Of a stretch of DNA of 64,000 nucleotides, positions 44,511 through 54,105 are shown in pieces. Position numbers and translations under genes: made by a program. Under the pieces are notes generated by a model. The model saw nothing but the letters and a program-made list of their open reading frames with translations. It was not told where the DNA came from and ran no database searches. Position 1 is the first letter of the stretch, and each line of letters opens with the position of its first letter. The DNA comes from Frigoribacterium sp. PhB116 (GTDB taxonomy: Bacteria; Actinomycetota; Actinomycetes; Actinomycetales; Microbacteriaceae): the NCBI RefSeq assembly GCF_004364285.1, contig NZ_SOBE01000001.1:62001-126000 (forward strand). Reading direction: 5' to 3'.

Positions 44511-47500
44511 TCAGGCGTCGAGCAGGCCGCGGATGTCGTCCGCGGTGAGCGACGAGCTGAAGACGGCGTCGTCGTCGACGACCGCGTCGAAGAGGGCGGC
44601 CTTCTTGCGGCTGAGCGCGAGGACCTTCTCCTCGATCGTGTCGTTCGCGATCATCCGGTAGACCATCACCCGCTTCGTCTGGCCGATGCGGTGGGCACGG
44701 TCGACCGCCTGCGACTCGGCGGCGGGGTTCCACCACGGGTCGAGCACGAAGACGTAGTCGGCCTCGGTCAGGTTCAGGCCGACCCCGCCGGCCTTGAGGC
44801 TGATGAGGAACACGGGCGACGCCCCCGAGCGGAAGCGCTCGATCACCTCGGCCCGTCGCCTCGTCGACCCGTCGAGGTACTCGTGGGCGACCCCCCTCTC
44901 GGCGAGTCGGTCGGCGACGCGCGACAGGAACGACGTGAACTGGCTGAACACGAGCGCGCGATGGCCGCCCGCGACGACGTCGTCGATCTCGTCGAGCAGC
45001 TGGTCGAGCTTCGCCGAGGGCACGTCGTCGTAGGCAGGATCGATCAGCACCGCGTCGAGCGCGAGCATCCGCAGCAGGGTCAGCGAGCGGAACACGATGA
45101 ACCGGTTGCGGTCGAGGTCGTCGATGAGGTCGAGCAGCTTGAGGCGCTCCCGCTGCAGGAACGCGTCGTACAGCTCTCGGTGCGCCGGCGCCAGGTCGAC
45201 GCGGAGCACCTGTTCCTGCTTCTCGGGCAGCTCGGGCGCCACGAGCTCCTTCGTGCGCCTCAGCATCAGCGGCCGGATCCGACGCCGCAGCGCCTGCAGC
45301 AGCTCGGGTCGTTCACCGGTCGCGATCGGCTTCAGCCAGTCGTCCGAGAAGCGGACGCTCGTCGACAGCAGCCCGGGCGCGACGATGCGGAACAGCGCCC
45401 AGAGGTCCATCAGGCCGTTCTCGAGCGGGGTGCCCGTGATGGCGATCGTCACCGGCACGTCGAGGTCGACGGCGCACCGGTGCGTCTGCGACTGCGGGTT
45501 CTTCACGTTCTGGGCCTCGTCGAGCACCAGCGCAGCCCACGAGTGCGAGGAGTACGCCGCGAAGTCGAGACGGAACAACGCGTAGGAGGTGACCACCACG
45601 TCGGCCTCGGCCGCCGCCTCCCGCAGACCCCCGCGGCTCTTCGCCTCGGTCTCGGTGATCGTGCGCACCGTGAGGCCCGGGGTGAAGCGAGCGGCCTCGG
45701 ACGCCCAGCCCGAGACGACGGAGGTGGGGGCGACGACGAGGAACGGGGCAGGTGTCGGGGAGTCGGGCGAGTCGTGGCCGGGGGAGCCGCCGCCGGAGGA
45801 GCCGACGCTCGCCGCTGCTGCTGCCCCTGCTGTCGCTGCCTCCGTCTCGCGGACGTGGGCGACGAGGGCGAGCGTCTGCAGTGTCTTGCCGAGCCCCATG
45901 TCGTCGGCGAGGACGCCGCCGAGCCCGTGCTCGTACAGGAACGCCAGCCAGCGGAAGCCCTCGAGCTGGTAGAGCCTCAGCGTGGCCGTCACGGAGGCGG
46001 GGACGGGTGCGGAGGACGCCGACGCGGCCACGACGGCCGCAGCCCCGCGCTCGTCCTCGCCGTCACCGGCGGCGGCGTCGGCCGCGTCGGCGAGTGCGAG
46101 CAGCCCGCCCACCGTCCGCCGCCAGCTCTCCGCCTGGACGGTCGCGTCGGCGAGGTCGTCGAACTCGGCCCAGAGGCCCGCCTGGTACCGGTTGATGCGG
46201 GGAGTCTCGACCTCCCACTCGTCGAGCGAGGTCGCCTCGTCGATCAGTCGCTTGAGCTCGTCGAACGCCGGGTGCGTGAGCGAGAGGTACGACTTGTCGA
46301 CGAGCAGCATCTTGCGCTGCCGCTTGGCCAGCGCCGTCAGCAGCGGGACGAACGGCACGGTGCGCCCCTCGATCGTGACGAGCACGCCGAGGTCGAACCA
46401 GTCGCGCTTGTCGGTCTCGATCGTCGTCACGGTCAGGTGCGGAGCCTCGGTGAGCTCGCGGTAGTCAGGGCGCTCGCCGACGACGTCGACGCGGACGTCG
46501 CGCCGGGCCTCGAGGTCGGGGAGGCGTGCGTGGGCGAACTCGGCCGCAGCGACGCCGCGGAGCCTCGTCCCCCTGGCGGGGACGCCCCACTGCTCGACGT
46601 CGGGCACGACGACGCCGGGTGCCGGTGCCGCCGAGCCGAGGGGCACGACGCGGCCCGCCACCTCCCAGTGCCAGGCGAGCCCGAGGCTGTCGCCCGTGCC
46701 GAAGGTGGCCGTCAGCACGAGCTGCGGCGGCAGCACCTCGGGGAACACGACCGAGTCGTCGCTGCTCGTCACCGCCACGGCCTGCTGCAGCGCGGGGTAG
46801 AAGTCGCGGAGGAACTCGTCCGCGTCGTCGGCGGGCACGACGACCTCGCGCGCCGACGTCAGCAGCCGTCGCTGCTCGTCGCCGAGCGGCACGGCCGTCG
46901 GCGCGAGCACGATCGACAGGGCAGGGGCGGGCGTCACGAGATAGACGCCGTGGTCGGCCACCGTGCCCGTCTCGTCACCCGTGCGCAGCACGCCGTCGAC
47001 CGTCACACCCGCCTCGAGGACGAGCCCCCCGTCGTCGTCGCGGCGCGCGTCGACGCTCACCCGGGCGCTCGCCGCGACGGTGACGTCCGTGCTCCGCTTA
47101 CCGGTCACCAGCGCGATGCCGAGTCGGTCGGCCTCGTCGAGCAGGGGCCAGAGCAGCGGACTGGAGAAGTCGTCGAGCATCAGCCAGTCGCTCTCGCCCG
47201 CCACCCAGGCCGCGTGCACGGAGCGGTGCAGGGCCGCGAACTGGCCGAACCAGGCGTGCACGTCGGCCGCGATCTGCAGGCGGTTCATCTGGTACGGCAG
47301 CGACGTCCAGGTGAGGTCGCCCCGCACCCAGTTGCCCGTGCGGCTGAGGCTGACCGGCCGCACCCCGAGACGCCAGGAGGCGCCCGCCGCCCCGCCCAGG
47401 GAGGCACCCGTCACCAGCCCGCCCCCGCCCAGCCCGCCCGTGGCACGGCCCTGCGCGTCGACGAGCGGCGCCGGCGACGGCGCGTCCCAGCGGCTGCGTG

Positions 47501-48068
47501 AGGGCCGTGCTCGCGGCCGACGCTCGAAGAGCAGTCCCATGCGGGTCGTGCGGGCGTCGACCAGGCGAGGCGGCTCGGTCAGCTGGGCCAGGCGCGAGCG
47601 CCAGTCGGCGGGGGAGCCGGTGCCGGCGGCAGCGCCTGCGACGACGGCAGGGGAGGCGACCGTCTCGTCGCCGCCCGCGACGCCGGTGGCCCAGCCCGCG
47701 CCTCCTGCGCTCGAGGCCGTGCGCACGAGGCCAGCACCCGGAGACAAGACCCGTGCGTTGTTGGCCAGCAGGGCCGCGGCGACGTGCTTGCAGTCTCCGC
47801 CGAGCGGGCAGCTGCACTCGCTGCTCGTGGGGCGCCCGTGCTCGCCGCGGCCCGGAGCGAGCACGACGCTGCAGCGGTAGGGAGCGGCGACGCTGCCCCG
47901 CACCTCGGCCGAGAGCACCTGCCCCTCCACATCCCACGACGACGAGAGGACGTGCTCGTCGCGGGCGTACTCCTTGGCGCGGGAGAACGCGCGCGGCCCG
48001 ACGAGCCGGATGACGTCGACGGCGTCGACCAGGGGCGCGGGCGCGTCCGTCGGCTCGGGGGAGGGCAT
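44511..48068 (-). CDS. SWIM zinc finger SNF2-family helicase
   Basis: 1185 aa. The ATG at 48068 is chosen over upstream in-frame ATG 48176; GATCAT lies 6 nt before it. An N-terminal SWIM zinc finger (CSCPLGGDCKH, about 70-80) follows a short domain. Then a large variable region, and the SNF2 core (about 700-1180): DDMGLGKTLQTLAL, VLDEAQNVKNP, TGTPLEN, then the helicase C part with LDGSTRRR, LISLKAGGVGLNLTEAD and DRAHRIGQTKRV. A DNA translocase likely working on protein-DNA complexes; bacterial role unclear. Divergent from the dehydrogenase gene. Confidence 0.9.
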   Translation of the reverse strand: MPSPEPTDAPAPLVDAVDVIRLVGPRAFSRAKEYARDEHVLSSSWDVEGQVLSAEVRGSVAAPYRCSVVLAPGRGEHGRPTSSECSCPLGGDCKHVAAALLANNARVLSPGAGLVRTASSAGGAGWATGVAGGDETVASPAVVAGAAAGTGSPADWRSRLAQLTEPPRLVDARTTRMGLLFERRPRARPSRSRWDAPSPAPLVDAQGRATGGLGGGGLVTGASLGGAAGASWRLGVRPVSLSRTGNWVRGDLTWTSLPYQMNRLQIAADVHAWFGQFAALHRSVHAAWVAGESDWLMLDDFSSPLLWPLLDEADRLGIALVTGKRSTDVTVAASARVSVDARRDDDGGLVLEAGVTVDGVLRTGDETGTVADHGVYLVTPAPALSIVLAPTAVPLGDEQRRLLTSAREVVVPADDADEFLRDFYPALQQAVAVTSSDDSVVFPEVLPPQLVLTATFGTGDSLGLAWHWEVAGRVVPLGSAAPAPGVVVPDVEQWGVPARGTRLRGVAAAEFAHARLPDLEARRDVRVDVVGERPDYRELTEAPHLTVTTIETDKRDWFDLGVLVTIEGRTVPFVPLLTALAKRQRKMLLVDKSYLSLTHPAFDELKRLIDEATSLDEWEVETPRINRYQAGLWAEFDDLADATVQAESWRRTVGGLLALADAADAAAGDGEDERGAAAVVAASASSAPVPASVTATLRLYQLEGFRWLAFLYEHGLGGVLADDMGLGKTLQTLALVAHVRETEAATAGAAAAASVGSSGGGSPGHDSPDSPTPAPFLVVAPTSVVSGWASEAARFTPGLTVRTITETEAKSRGGLREAAAEADVVVTSYALFRLDFAAYSSHSWAALVLDEAQNVKNPQSQTHRCAVDLDVPVTIAITGTPLENGLMDLWALFRIVAPGLLSTSVRFSDDWLKPIATGERPELLQALRRRIRPLMLRRTKELVAPELPEKQEQVLRVDLAPAHRELYDAFLQRERLKLLDLIDDLDRNRFIVFRSLTLLRMLALDAVLIDPAYDDVPSAKLDQLLDEIDDVVAGGHRALVFSQFTSFLSRVADRLAERGVAHEYLDGSTRRRAEVIERFRSGASPVFLISLKAGGVGLNLTEADYVFVLDPWWNPAAESQAVDRAHRIGQTKRVMVYRMIANDTIEEKVLALSRKKAALFDAVVDDDAVFSSSLTADDIRGLLDA

Positions 48069-48200
48069 GCGCCCATGATCCCAGCAGCCGCCGACACCGG
48101 CGGACGGGGCCGTCGAGGAGGACGTCGACCGCCGTGCGGCCGGGGCGAGGATAGGGCTCCCGGCGCGCGTCGACAAGCCCCGTCAGCCCCTGCGCCGTCC

Positions 48201-48224
48201 GGTGTTGGCTCGGGGAGCCACACC
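48201..48224 (+). other. Hairpin in the leader of the alcohol dehydrogenase gene
   Basis: GGTGTTGGCT and AGCCACACC form a 9-bp stem with one bulged T and loop cgggg, about 37 nt before the dehydrogenase start. It may be an operator or RNA leader structure. The remainder of 48069-48260 shows only GAGGAG before the start codon. Confidence 0.35.
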
Positions 48225-48260
48225 GACGAGAGGACCCAGCACGATGAGGAGTCAGCACGC

Positions 48261-49406
48261 ATGAGGGCGATGACGTACCGAGGGCCGTACAAGATCCGCG
48301 TCGACGAGAAGGACGTGCCGACGATCCAGCACCCGAACGACGCGATCGTGCGGGTGACCCTCGCGGCCATCTGCGGCTCCGACCTGCACCTCTACCACGG
48401 CATGATGCCCGACACGAGGATCGGCCACACGTTCGGGCACGAGTTCATCGGGGTCGTCGAGGAGGTCGGGTCGTCGGTCGAGAACCTGGCGAAGGGCGAC
48501 CGCGTGATGGTCCCCTTCAACATCTACTGCGGCTCGTGCTGGTTCTGCGCCCGCGGCCTGTACTCGAACTGCCACAACGTCAACGCGAACGCGACGGCGG
48601 TCGGCGGCATCTACGGCTACTCGCACACCACCGGCGGCTACGACGGCGGGCAGGCCGAGTACGTGCGGGTGCCGTTCGCCGACGTGGGGCCGAGCATCAT
48701 CCCGGACGACATCCGTGACGAGGACGCGTTGTTGATGACCGACGCCCTCAGCACCGGCTACTTCGGCGCCCAGCTCGGCGAGATCGCCCAGGGCGACACG
48801 GTGGTCGTGCTCGGCGCCGGGCCGGTCGGGCTCTTCGCCGCCCGCTCCTCCTGGTTCATGGGCGCCGCGCGCGTGATCGTCGTCGACCACCTCGAGTACC
48901 GCCTCGAGAAGGCCCGCAGCTTCGCCCACGCCGAGACCCTCAACTTCGCCGAGCACGACGACATCGTCGTCGAGCTCAAGAAGCAGACCGACTACCTGGG
49001 CGCCGACGTCGTCATCGACGCGGTGGGCGCCGAGGCCGACGGCAACCTGATCCAGCACGTGACAAGCGCCAAGTTCAAGCTCCAGGGCGGGTCCCCGATC
49101 GCGCTCAACTGGGCCATCGACGGCGTCCGCAAGGGCGGCACCGTCTCGGTGATGGGGGCCTACGGCCCCATCTTCAGCGCCGTCAAGTTCGGCGACGCCC
49201 TCAACAAGGGCCTCACCCTCCGCATGAACCAGGCGCCGGTCAAGCGGCAGTGGCCGCGCCTGTTCGAGCACATCCGGGCCGGTCACTTCACGCCGAGCGA
49301 CATCGTCACGCACCGCGTGCCCCTCGAGCACATCGCCGAGGGGTACCACCTCTTCTCGGCGAAGCTCGACGGCAACATCAAGACCCTGGTCGTGCCGGGC
49401 ACCTGA
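48261..49406 (+). CDS. Zinc-dependent alcohol dehydrogenase, formaldehyde-dehydrogenase-like
   Basis: 381 aa, ATG start with GAGGAG 9 nt upstream. Begins MRAMTYRGPYKIRV, as in the glutathione-independent formaldehyde dehydrogenase branch of medium-chain dehydrogenases. Zinc ligands: ICGSDLH and GHEF; structural cysteines in YCGSCWFCARGLYSNC. NAD motif VLGAGPVGLFAA. The NAHPNDAIV-type N-terminal region and the TGGYDGGQAEYVRVP loop are typical. Probably oxidises formaldehyde or another small alcohol/aldehyde. Followed after 62 nt by a gene that often accompanies it. Confidence 0.88.
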   Translation: MRAMTYRGPYKIRVDEKDVPTIQHPNDAIVRVTLAAICGSDLHLYHGMMPDTRIGHTFGHEFIGVVEEVGSSVENLAKGDRVMVPFNIYCGSCWFCARGLYSNCHNVNANATAVGGIYGYSHTTGGYDGGQAEYVRVPFADVGPSIIPDDIRDEDALLMTDALSTGYFGAQLGEIAQGDTVVVLGAGPVGLFAARSSWFMGAARVIVVDHLEYRLEKARSFAHAETLNFAEHDDIVVELKKQTDYLGADVVIDAVGAEADGNLIQHVTSAKFKLQGGSPIALNWAIDGVRKGGTVSVMGAYGPIFSAVKFGDALNKGLTLRMNQAPVKRQWPRLFEHIRAGHFTPSDIVTHRVPLEHIAEGYHLFSAKLDGNIKTLVVPGT

Positions 49407-49500
49407 GGCCGACCGGCACCCGCAGCAGCACCTGTCCCGTACCTGTCCCACGGACGAGGAGACATCCCATGAGCGACCACGACGACATCCCCTGGCGTAC

Positions 49501-50064
49501 GTGCCCTCCAAGCCCCGCGACGTCCCGAGCGCCGAGCAGCTCCGCGAGCGGGTGCCCGGCTGGGGTGCCGACCTCGACCCGGCCGACCGCCCGTCGCACC
49601 CCAAGCTGCAGTTCGCGCCCGGCGCCTCCGGGGCCCGGTGGGACTTCCCCGAGCGGCAGCCCGGCGCCGAGGGGCGCGAGCGCTCGATCGAGCACGCCTT
49701 CGTCACGCCCGTCTTCGGCACGGCCCAGCCGCTGCACGGCGTGTCGGGCGCGATCCGCCGGTTCGCCTACGACCGCTACAGCGAGGGACGCCTCGCCCAC
49801 TGGCTGCTGCTCGTCGCCGGCGACCGCGTCGACGCGACGGGGGCGCACCTCCGGTCGTTCGTCAGCGGCCGGCCCGACGACCTGTTGACCGAGACCGGCG
49901 TGACCGCCGAGGCGAAGAAGGAGGCGCGGGCCGCGTCCCGCGACTCGACCCGCGTCGACCGCCACCACCGGTGGCTCGACCCGCTGATCGTCGCCGGCCC
50001 GTGGGTCGTGACGGGCGTGGTCGCCGTCCGCGTCGTCGCGAAGGCGGTGCGCGCACTGCGCTGA
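49501..50064 (+). CDS. Conserved hypothetical protein with apparent 5' frameshift
   Basis: 187 codons in this frame, beginning VPSKPRDVPSAEQLRERVPGWG. A good start, ATG at 49469 with GAGGAG before it, encodes MSDHDDIPWRT in another frame. Joining the two needs one extra TACG in the CGTACGTG at 49496-49503, which would read PWRTYVPSKP. So either a 4-bp loss from a TACG repeat has broken the gene or there is a sequence error; the GTG at 49501 has no Shine-Dalgarno. The body is a soluble globular region (about 30-140) then a hydrophobic C-terminal segment (about 160-180). Function unknown. Confidence 0.6.
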   Translation: MPSKPRDVPSAEQLRERVPGWGADLDPADRPSHPKLQFAPGASGARWDFPERQPGAEGRERSIEHAFVTPVFGTAQPLHGVSGAIRRFAYDRYSEGRLAHWLLLVAGDRVDATGAHLRSFVSGRPDDLLTETGVTAEAKKEARAASRDSTRVDRHHRWLDPLIVAGPWVVTGVVAVRVVAKAVRALR

Positions 50065-50126
50065 GCCAGGGGAGGGAAGGGACGTCGCCGGGAGGAAGGG
50101 CCCGGCGGTGTCGTGCGGGACGCCCG

Positions 50127-50154
50127 CGTGGTGCCAGAATTGGCGCGCACCACG
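50127..50154. promoter_or_regulatory. Inverted repeat upstream of the phosphorylase operon
   Basis: CGTGGTGC (50127-50134) and GCACCACG (50147-50154), 8-bp perfect arms with a 12-nt centre that includes a -10-like CAGAAT (50135-50140). About 65-90 nt before the HAD gene. Candidate operator overlapping the promoter; the regulator is not in the window. Confidence 0.5.
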
Positions 50155-50217
50155 GGCCGTCGTCGCTCCGGGGCGCTCCGAACGCCTCTGACCGACACCT
50201 CCTCGAAGGATCCGTGC

Positions 50218-51096
50218 ATGGCCTCCACCCTCCCGCGCGACGCGTCCCGCCTCGGCGAGTTCGGCGCGCTCCTCTTCGACCTCGACGGTGTCCTCACGCC
50301 GACGGCCGAGGTGCACATGCGCGCCTGGTCCCGCCTCTTCAACGACTGGTTCGACGCGCACGGGCTCGCCCCGTACACCGACGCCGACTACTTCGAGCAC
50401 GTCGACGGGCGCCCCCGCTACGACGGAGTCCGCGCGATGCTCGCCGCGCGCGGCGTCGAGCTGCCCGAGGGCACGGACGACGACAGCGCCGACGCCGAGA
50501 CCGTGCGCGGCCTCGGCAACCGCAAGAACGCCGTCTTCGCGGCCGAGCTGGACGAGAACGGCGTCGAGCCCTACCCGGGCAGCGTCGAGTTCCTCGACCG
50601 CGCGATCGCCCTCGGCGTGAAGGTCGCGGTGGTCTCCAGCTCGCGCAACGCCGTGCCCGTGCTGGTGGCCGCAGGGCTGCGTGACCGCTTCGACGTGATC
50701 GTCGACGGCGCGGTGGCCGCCGCCGAGAACATCGCGGGCAAGCCGGCGCCCGACACGTACCTCGAGGGCGCCCGCCGTCTCGGCCTCACGGCCGCGGACT
50801 GCGTCGTCGTCGAGGACGCGACCAGCGGGGTCGAGGCCGGCCGCGCCGGCTCGTTCGGCCTCGTGCTCGGCGTCGACCGCGGCACCGGCCGCGACGCGCT
50901 GCTCCGCTCCGGCGCCGACGTGGTGGTCGACGACCTGCAGGAGGTGGTCGCCGCGCTCGGCTCGGCCCGCGCCTCCTCGTCGCCCGACCCGGCCCGCACG
51001 GCCGAGGCCGACACCGCCACCACCAGCAGCGCGGACACCACCAACACCGGCACCCCCGACACGACCAGCACCGAGACCGCAGAGGCACAGCCGTGA
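50218..51096 (+). CDS. Beta-phosphoglucomutase-like HAD hydrolase
   Basis: 292 aa, ATG start 7 nt after AGGA. HAD motifs: FDLDGVLTPTAEVHMRAW (nucleophile Asp and cap-side region), VVSSSRNAV, KPAPDTYLEGA (Lys) and VVEDATSGVEAG (Asp pair). The cap domain lies between the first two. A Thr/Ser/Asp-rich tail (about 250-292) is unusual. The stop overlaps the GH65 gene GTG (GTGA). In this pairing it turns beta-glucose-1-phosphate, released by the phosphorylase, into glucose-6-phosphate. Confidence 0.88.
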   Translation: MASTLPRDASRLGEFGALLFDLDGVLTPTAEVHMRAWSRLFNDWFDAHGLAPYTDADYFEHVDGRPRYDGVRAMLAARGVELPEGTDDDSADAETVRGLGNRKNAVFAAELDENGVEPYPGSVEFLDRAIALGVKVAVVSSSRNAVPVLVAAGLRDRFDVIVDGAVAAAENIAGKPAPDTYLEGARRLGLTAADCVVVEDATSGVEAGRAGSFGLVLGVDRGTGRDALLRSGADVVVDDLQEVVAALGSARASSSPDPARTAEADTATTSSADTTNTGTPDTTSTETAEAQP

Positions 51097-53600
51097 ACCA
51101 CATCACCTCCGACCCGCTCGACCGCAGCCGGTTCCCCGTCGACGAGTGGGCGCTCGTCGAGGACGAGTACCACCAGGGCGACGAGGGCGTCTCCGAGACG
51201 ATCTTCGCCGTGGGCAACGGCTACCTCGGGCTCCGCGGGAACCCCGACGAGGGGCGCGGCGGCCACTCGTTCGGCACCTACGTGAACGGGTTCCACGAGA
51301 CGTGGCCGATCCGCCACGCAGAAGAGGCGTTCGGCTTCGCCCGCGTCGGCCAGACGATCGTCAACGTGCCCGACGCGAAGGTGATCCGGCTCTACGTCGA
51401 CGACGAGCCCTTCGTGCTCTTCGAGGCCGACATCCTGCGGCACTGCCGCCGGCTCGACTTCCAGGACGGCGTCCTCAGCCGCGAGGTCGAGTGGCGCACC
51501 CCGTCGGGCAAGCGGGTGCTCGTCACGAGCCGCCGCCTCGTGAGCCTCGAGGACCGCCACCTGGCGATCATCGAGTACGAGGTCACCGTGCTCGACGCCG
51601 ACGCCTCGCTGCTGATCTCGAGCCAGATCCTCAACCGCCAGGACATGGGCGACGAGTACCACGCGGGCATGCGGGCCGCCGCCGACGCCTTCGACCCCCG
51701 CCGCGCCGAGTCCTTCGAGGACAGGGTGCTGCAGCCCGTGCTGGCCCGCAACGGCGGCGCCCGCGCCGTGCTCGGCTACCGCACGACCAACTCGGGCATG
51801 ACCATCGCGGTCGGCGCCGACCACGTGATGGAGACCGAGAACGAGTGGGACGAGTCGTCGTCGATCGACGACGACCTGTCGAAGCACGTGTACCGCGTCC
51901 GCGCGAAGGCGGGCGTGTCCGTGAAGATGATCAAGACGGTGACGTACCACACGAGCCGCGGCGTGCCGCCGCGCGAGCTCGCCGACCGCTGCGACCGCAC
52001 CCTCGACCGTGCCGCGGAGGAGCCGCCGCAGGCGATGTTCGACAAGCAGCGGGCCTGGCTCGACGACTACTGGGCTCGGACCGACGTCGTCGTCGGGGGC
52101 CAGCCCGAGATCCAGCAGGCCGTCCGCTGGAACCTCTTCCAGCTCGCGCAGGCGACGGCCCGCACCGACGGCCAGGGCATCGCCGCCAAGGGCGTCACCG
52201 GGTCCGGCTACGGCGGGCACTACTTCTGGGACACCGAGATCTACGTGCTCCCGTTCCTCACGTACACGGCGCCCAACGTCGCACGGAACGCCCTGCGCTT
52301 CCGTCTCGGCATGCTCGACGCCGCCCGCGACCGCGCCGTCGAGCTGAACCAGCGCGGCGCCCTCTTCCCGTGGCGCACCATCAACGGGCTCGAGTCGTCC
52401 GCTTACTACGCGGCCGGCACCGCGCAGTACCACATCGACGCCGACATCAGCCACGCTCTCAGCCAGTACGTCCAGGCCACGGGGGACCTCGACTTCATGG
52501 AGCGCGGCGGCGTCGACATCCTCGTCGAGACGGCACGGCTCTGGGCCGACCTCGGCTTCTGGCGCTCGAACGGCGACCAGCGGTTCCACATCGACGGCGT
52601 CACGGGCCCCGACGAGTACACGACCGTCGTCGACGACAACCTGTACACGAACGTCATGGCCCGCGCGAACCTCCGGGCCGCCGTCCGCTACGTCGCCAAG
52701 CTCGCGGAGGAGTCGCCGGTCGCCTACGAGCGCATGGTCTCCCGGCTGGGGCTCGACGAGCAGGAGGTCGCCGGCTGGCAGCGCGCCGCCGAGGCCATGG
52801 AGATCCCCTACGACGAGCACCGCGGCATCCACCCGCAAGATGCGCAGTTCCTCGACAAGGAGCTGTGGGACCTCGACGCCACGCCGGCGAACAAGCGCCC
52901 GCTGCTGCTTCACTACCACCCGCTGGTGATCTACCGGTTCCAGGTGCTCAAGCAGGCCGACGTGGTGCTCGCGCTGTTCCTGCAGGGCGACGAGTTCACG
53001 GCCGAGCAGAAGCTGCGCGACTTCGAGTACTACGACGCGCTGACGACGGGCGACTCCACGCTCTCGGGCGTCGTCCAGTCGATCATCGCGGCCGAGGTGG
53101 GCCACCACCAGCTGTCGATGCAGTACTTCCTGTCGTCGCTCTACGTCGACCTCGCCGACCTGCACCGCAACACGGCGGACGGTGTGCACGTCGCGTCGAC
53201 CGGCGGCATCTGGAGCGCGCTGGTCAACGGCTACGGCGGCATGCGCGACTACCTCGGCGGTGTCAGCTTCGACCCGCGCCTGCCCGCCGACTGGGAGGAG
53301 CTCACGTTCCGCCTGACGGTCAAGGGAAGCCGCCTCCGCGTCGACCTGGCCGTCGACGAGATCGTCTTCACGATCGAGGACGGCGAGGGCCTCACGGTCA
53401 GCGTCCGCGGCGAGACGGTCGAGGTGCCGACGGACCGGCCCGTGCGCGTCGCGCTCGACGACCAGGGCCCCCGCATCACCACGAAGGTGCCGACGACGAG
53501 CGACCTGCGCGGGCTGGTCCGGGCCGACGGCTCCGTGATCACGGCGTCGATCCCGACGATCAGCATCGACCGCTACGACGAGGACGAAGCGTCGGCCTAG
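51093..53600 (+). CDS. Glycoside hydrolase family 65 disaccharide phosphorylase
   Basis: 835 aa, GTG start translationally coupled to the beta-phosphoglucomutase gene. N-terminal beta-sandwich (about 15-270: FPVDEWALVEDEYH, VGNGYLGLRG), central (alpha/alpha)6 barrel (about 320-700) with HYFWDTEIYVLPF and GVTGPDEYTTVVDDN, where the Glu is the general acid. A short C-terminal beta-domain follows. GH65 enzymes phosphorolyse maltose, trehalose, kojibiose or nigerose to beta-glucose-1-phosphate; which one cannot be told here. No hydrolase-type extra catalytic acid was looked for. Confidence 0.9.
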   Translation: MNHITSDPLDRSRFPVDEWALVEDEYHQGDEGVSETIFAVGNGYLGLRGNPDEGRGGHSFGTYVNGFHETWPIRHAEEAFGFARVGQTIVNVPDAKVIRLYVDDEPFVLFEADILRHCRRLDFQDGVLSREVEWRTPSGKRVLVTSRRLVSLEDRHLAIIEYEVTVLDADASLLISSQILNRQDMGDEYHAGMRAAADAFDPRRAESFEDRVLQPVLARNGGARAVLGYRTTNSGMTIAVGADHVMETENEWDESSSIDDDLSKHVYRVRAKAGVSVKMIKTVTYHTSRGVPPRELADRCDRTLDRAAEEPPQAMFDKQRAWLDDYWARTDVVVGGQPEIQQAVRWNLFQLAQATARTDGQGIAAKGVTGSGYGGHYFWDTEIYVLPFLTYTAPNVARNALRFRLGMLDAARDRAVELNQRGALFPWRTINGLESSAYYAAGTAQYHIDADISHALSQYVQATGDLDFMERGGVDILVETARLWADLGFWRSNGDQRFHIDGVTGPDEYTTVVDDNLYTNVMARANLRAAVRYVAKLAEESPVAYERMVSRLGLDEQEVAGWQRAAEAMEIPYDEHRGIHPQDAQFLDKELWDLDATPANKRPLLLHYHPLVIYRFQVLKQADVVLALFLQGDEFTAEQKLRDFEYYDALTTGDSTLSGVVQSIIAAEVGHHQLSMQYFLSSLYVDLADLHRNTADGVHVASTGGIWSALVNGYGGMRDYLGGVSFDPRLPADWEELTFRLTVKGSRLRVDLAVDEIVFTIEDGEGLTVSVRGETVEVPTDRPVRVALDDQGPRITTKVPTTSDLRGLVRADGSVITASIPTISIDRYDEDEASA

Positions 53601-53633
53601 GCGACGACCCAGAGCTCGACGTCCTCGGGAACG

Positions 53634-53663
53634 CGGCCGGCACCTCCTCCGAGGGGCCGGCCG
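53634..53663. terminator. Hairpin between convergent genes
   Basis: CGGCCGG (53634-53640) pairs with CCGGCCG (53657-53663) with extension by the next base pair. Placed between the phosphorylase stop and the convergent small gene stop. Confidence 0.5.
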
Positions 53664-53697
53664 TCGTCGTGACCCGGGCGCGCGCCGAGGCCGAGGG

Positions 53698-54054
53698 CTA
53701 GAAGGGCCCGGCCGCCGAGGCGATGGCGTCGAACAGCGCGATCGTGTCGGCGTCGCGCTTCTTGACGCTGACGCCGATGGTCCCGGCCGGCGCGTGCACC
53801 TCGCCGGAGATGCGGCTGCCCGCGCCGGCCTCCTCGAAGACGAGGTGGACGGTGTCGGCGTCGCTCGCCGTCGCCGAGCGGCGGATCAGCCGTGCGCCCT
53901 GCTCGTCGGCCGACGTGAACGAGAAGGCGGGCGTCGACTGCACGGCGCGGCGCACGACGCCCGCGAGCAGCGACACCGGCAACGAGAGCTCCAAGGAGGC
54001 GCGGGTCACGTCTGCGTCGCCGGTCTCGACCTGGGGTGCTCGCTTCTCTGCCAT
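53698..54054 (-). CDS. Hypothetical protein
   Basis: 118 aa, no recognised family. Mixed alpha/beta character, no signal or membrane segment; reads like a small soluble protein (VKKRDADTIALFDAIASA at the end). The ATG is supported by TAGCCT 7 nt upstream (probable leaderless start). Divergent from the next small gene, with only 48 nt between the two starts. Confidence 0.55.
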   Translation of the reverse strand: MAEKRAPQVETGDADVTRASLELSLPVSLLAGVVRRAVQSTPAFSFTSADEQGARLIRRSATASDADTVHLVFEEAGAGSRISGEVHAPAGTIGVSVKKRDADTIALFDAIASAAGPF

Positions 54055-54089
54055 GCGCCCGAGGCTACGGCAAGTGCGCGCCGCGCCCG

Positions 54090-54105
54090 TAGGGTGGCTG
54101 GCATG
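54090..54105 (+). promoter_or_regulatory. Leaderless -10 element with start codon
   Basis: TAGGGT (54090-54095), 7 nt, ATG (54103). Its minus-strand counterpart for the divergent gene is TAGCCT (54067-54062), 7 nt before the ATG at 54054. Two back-to-back leaderless starts within 48 bp. Confidence 0.5.
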
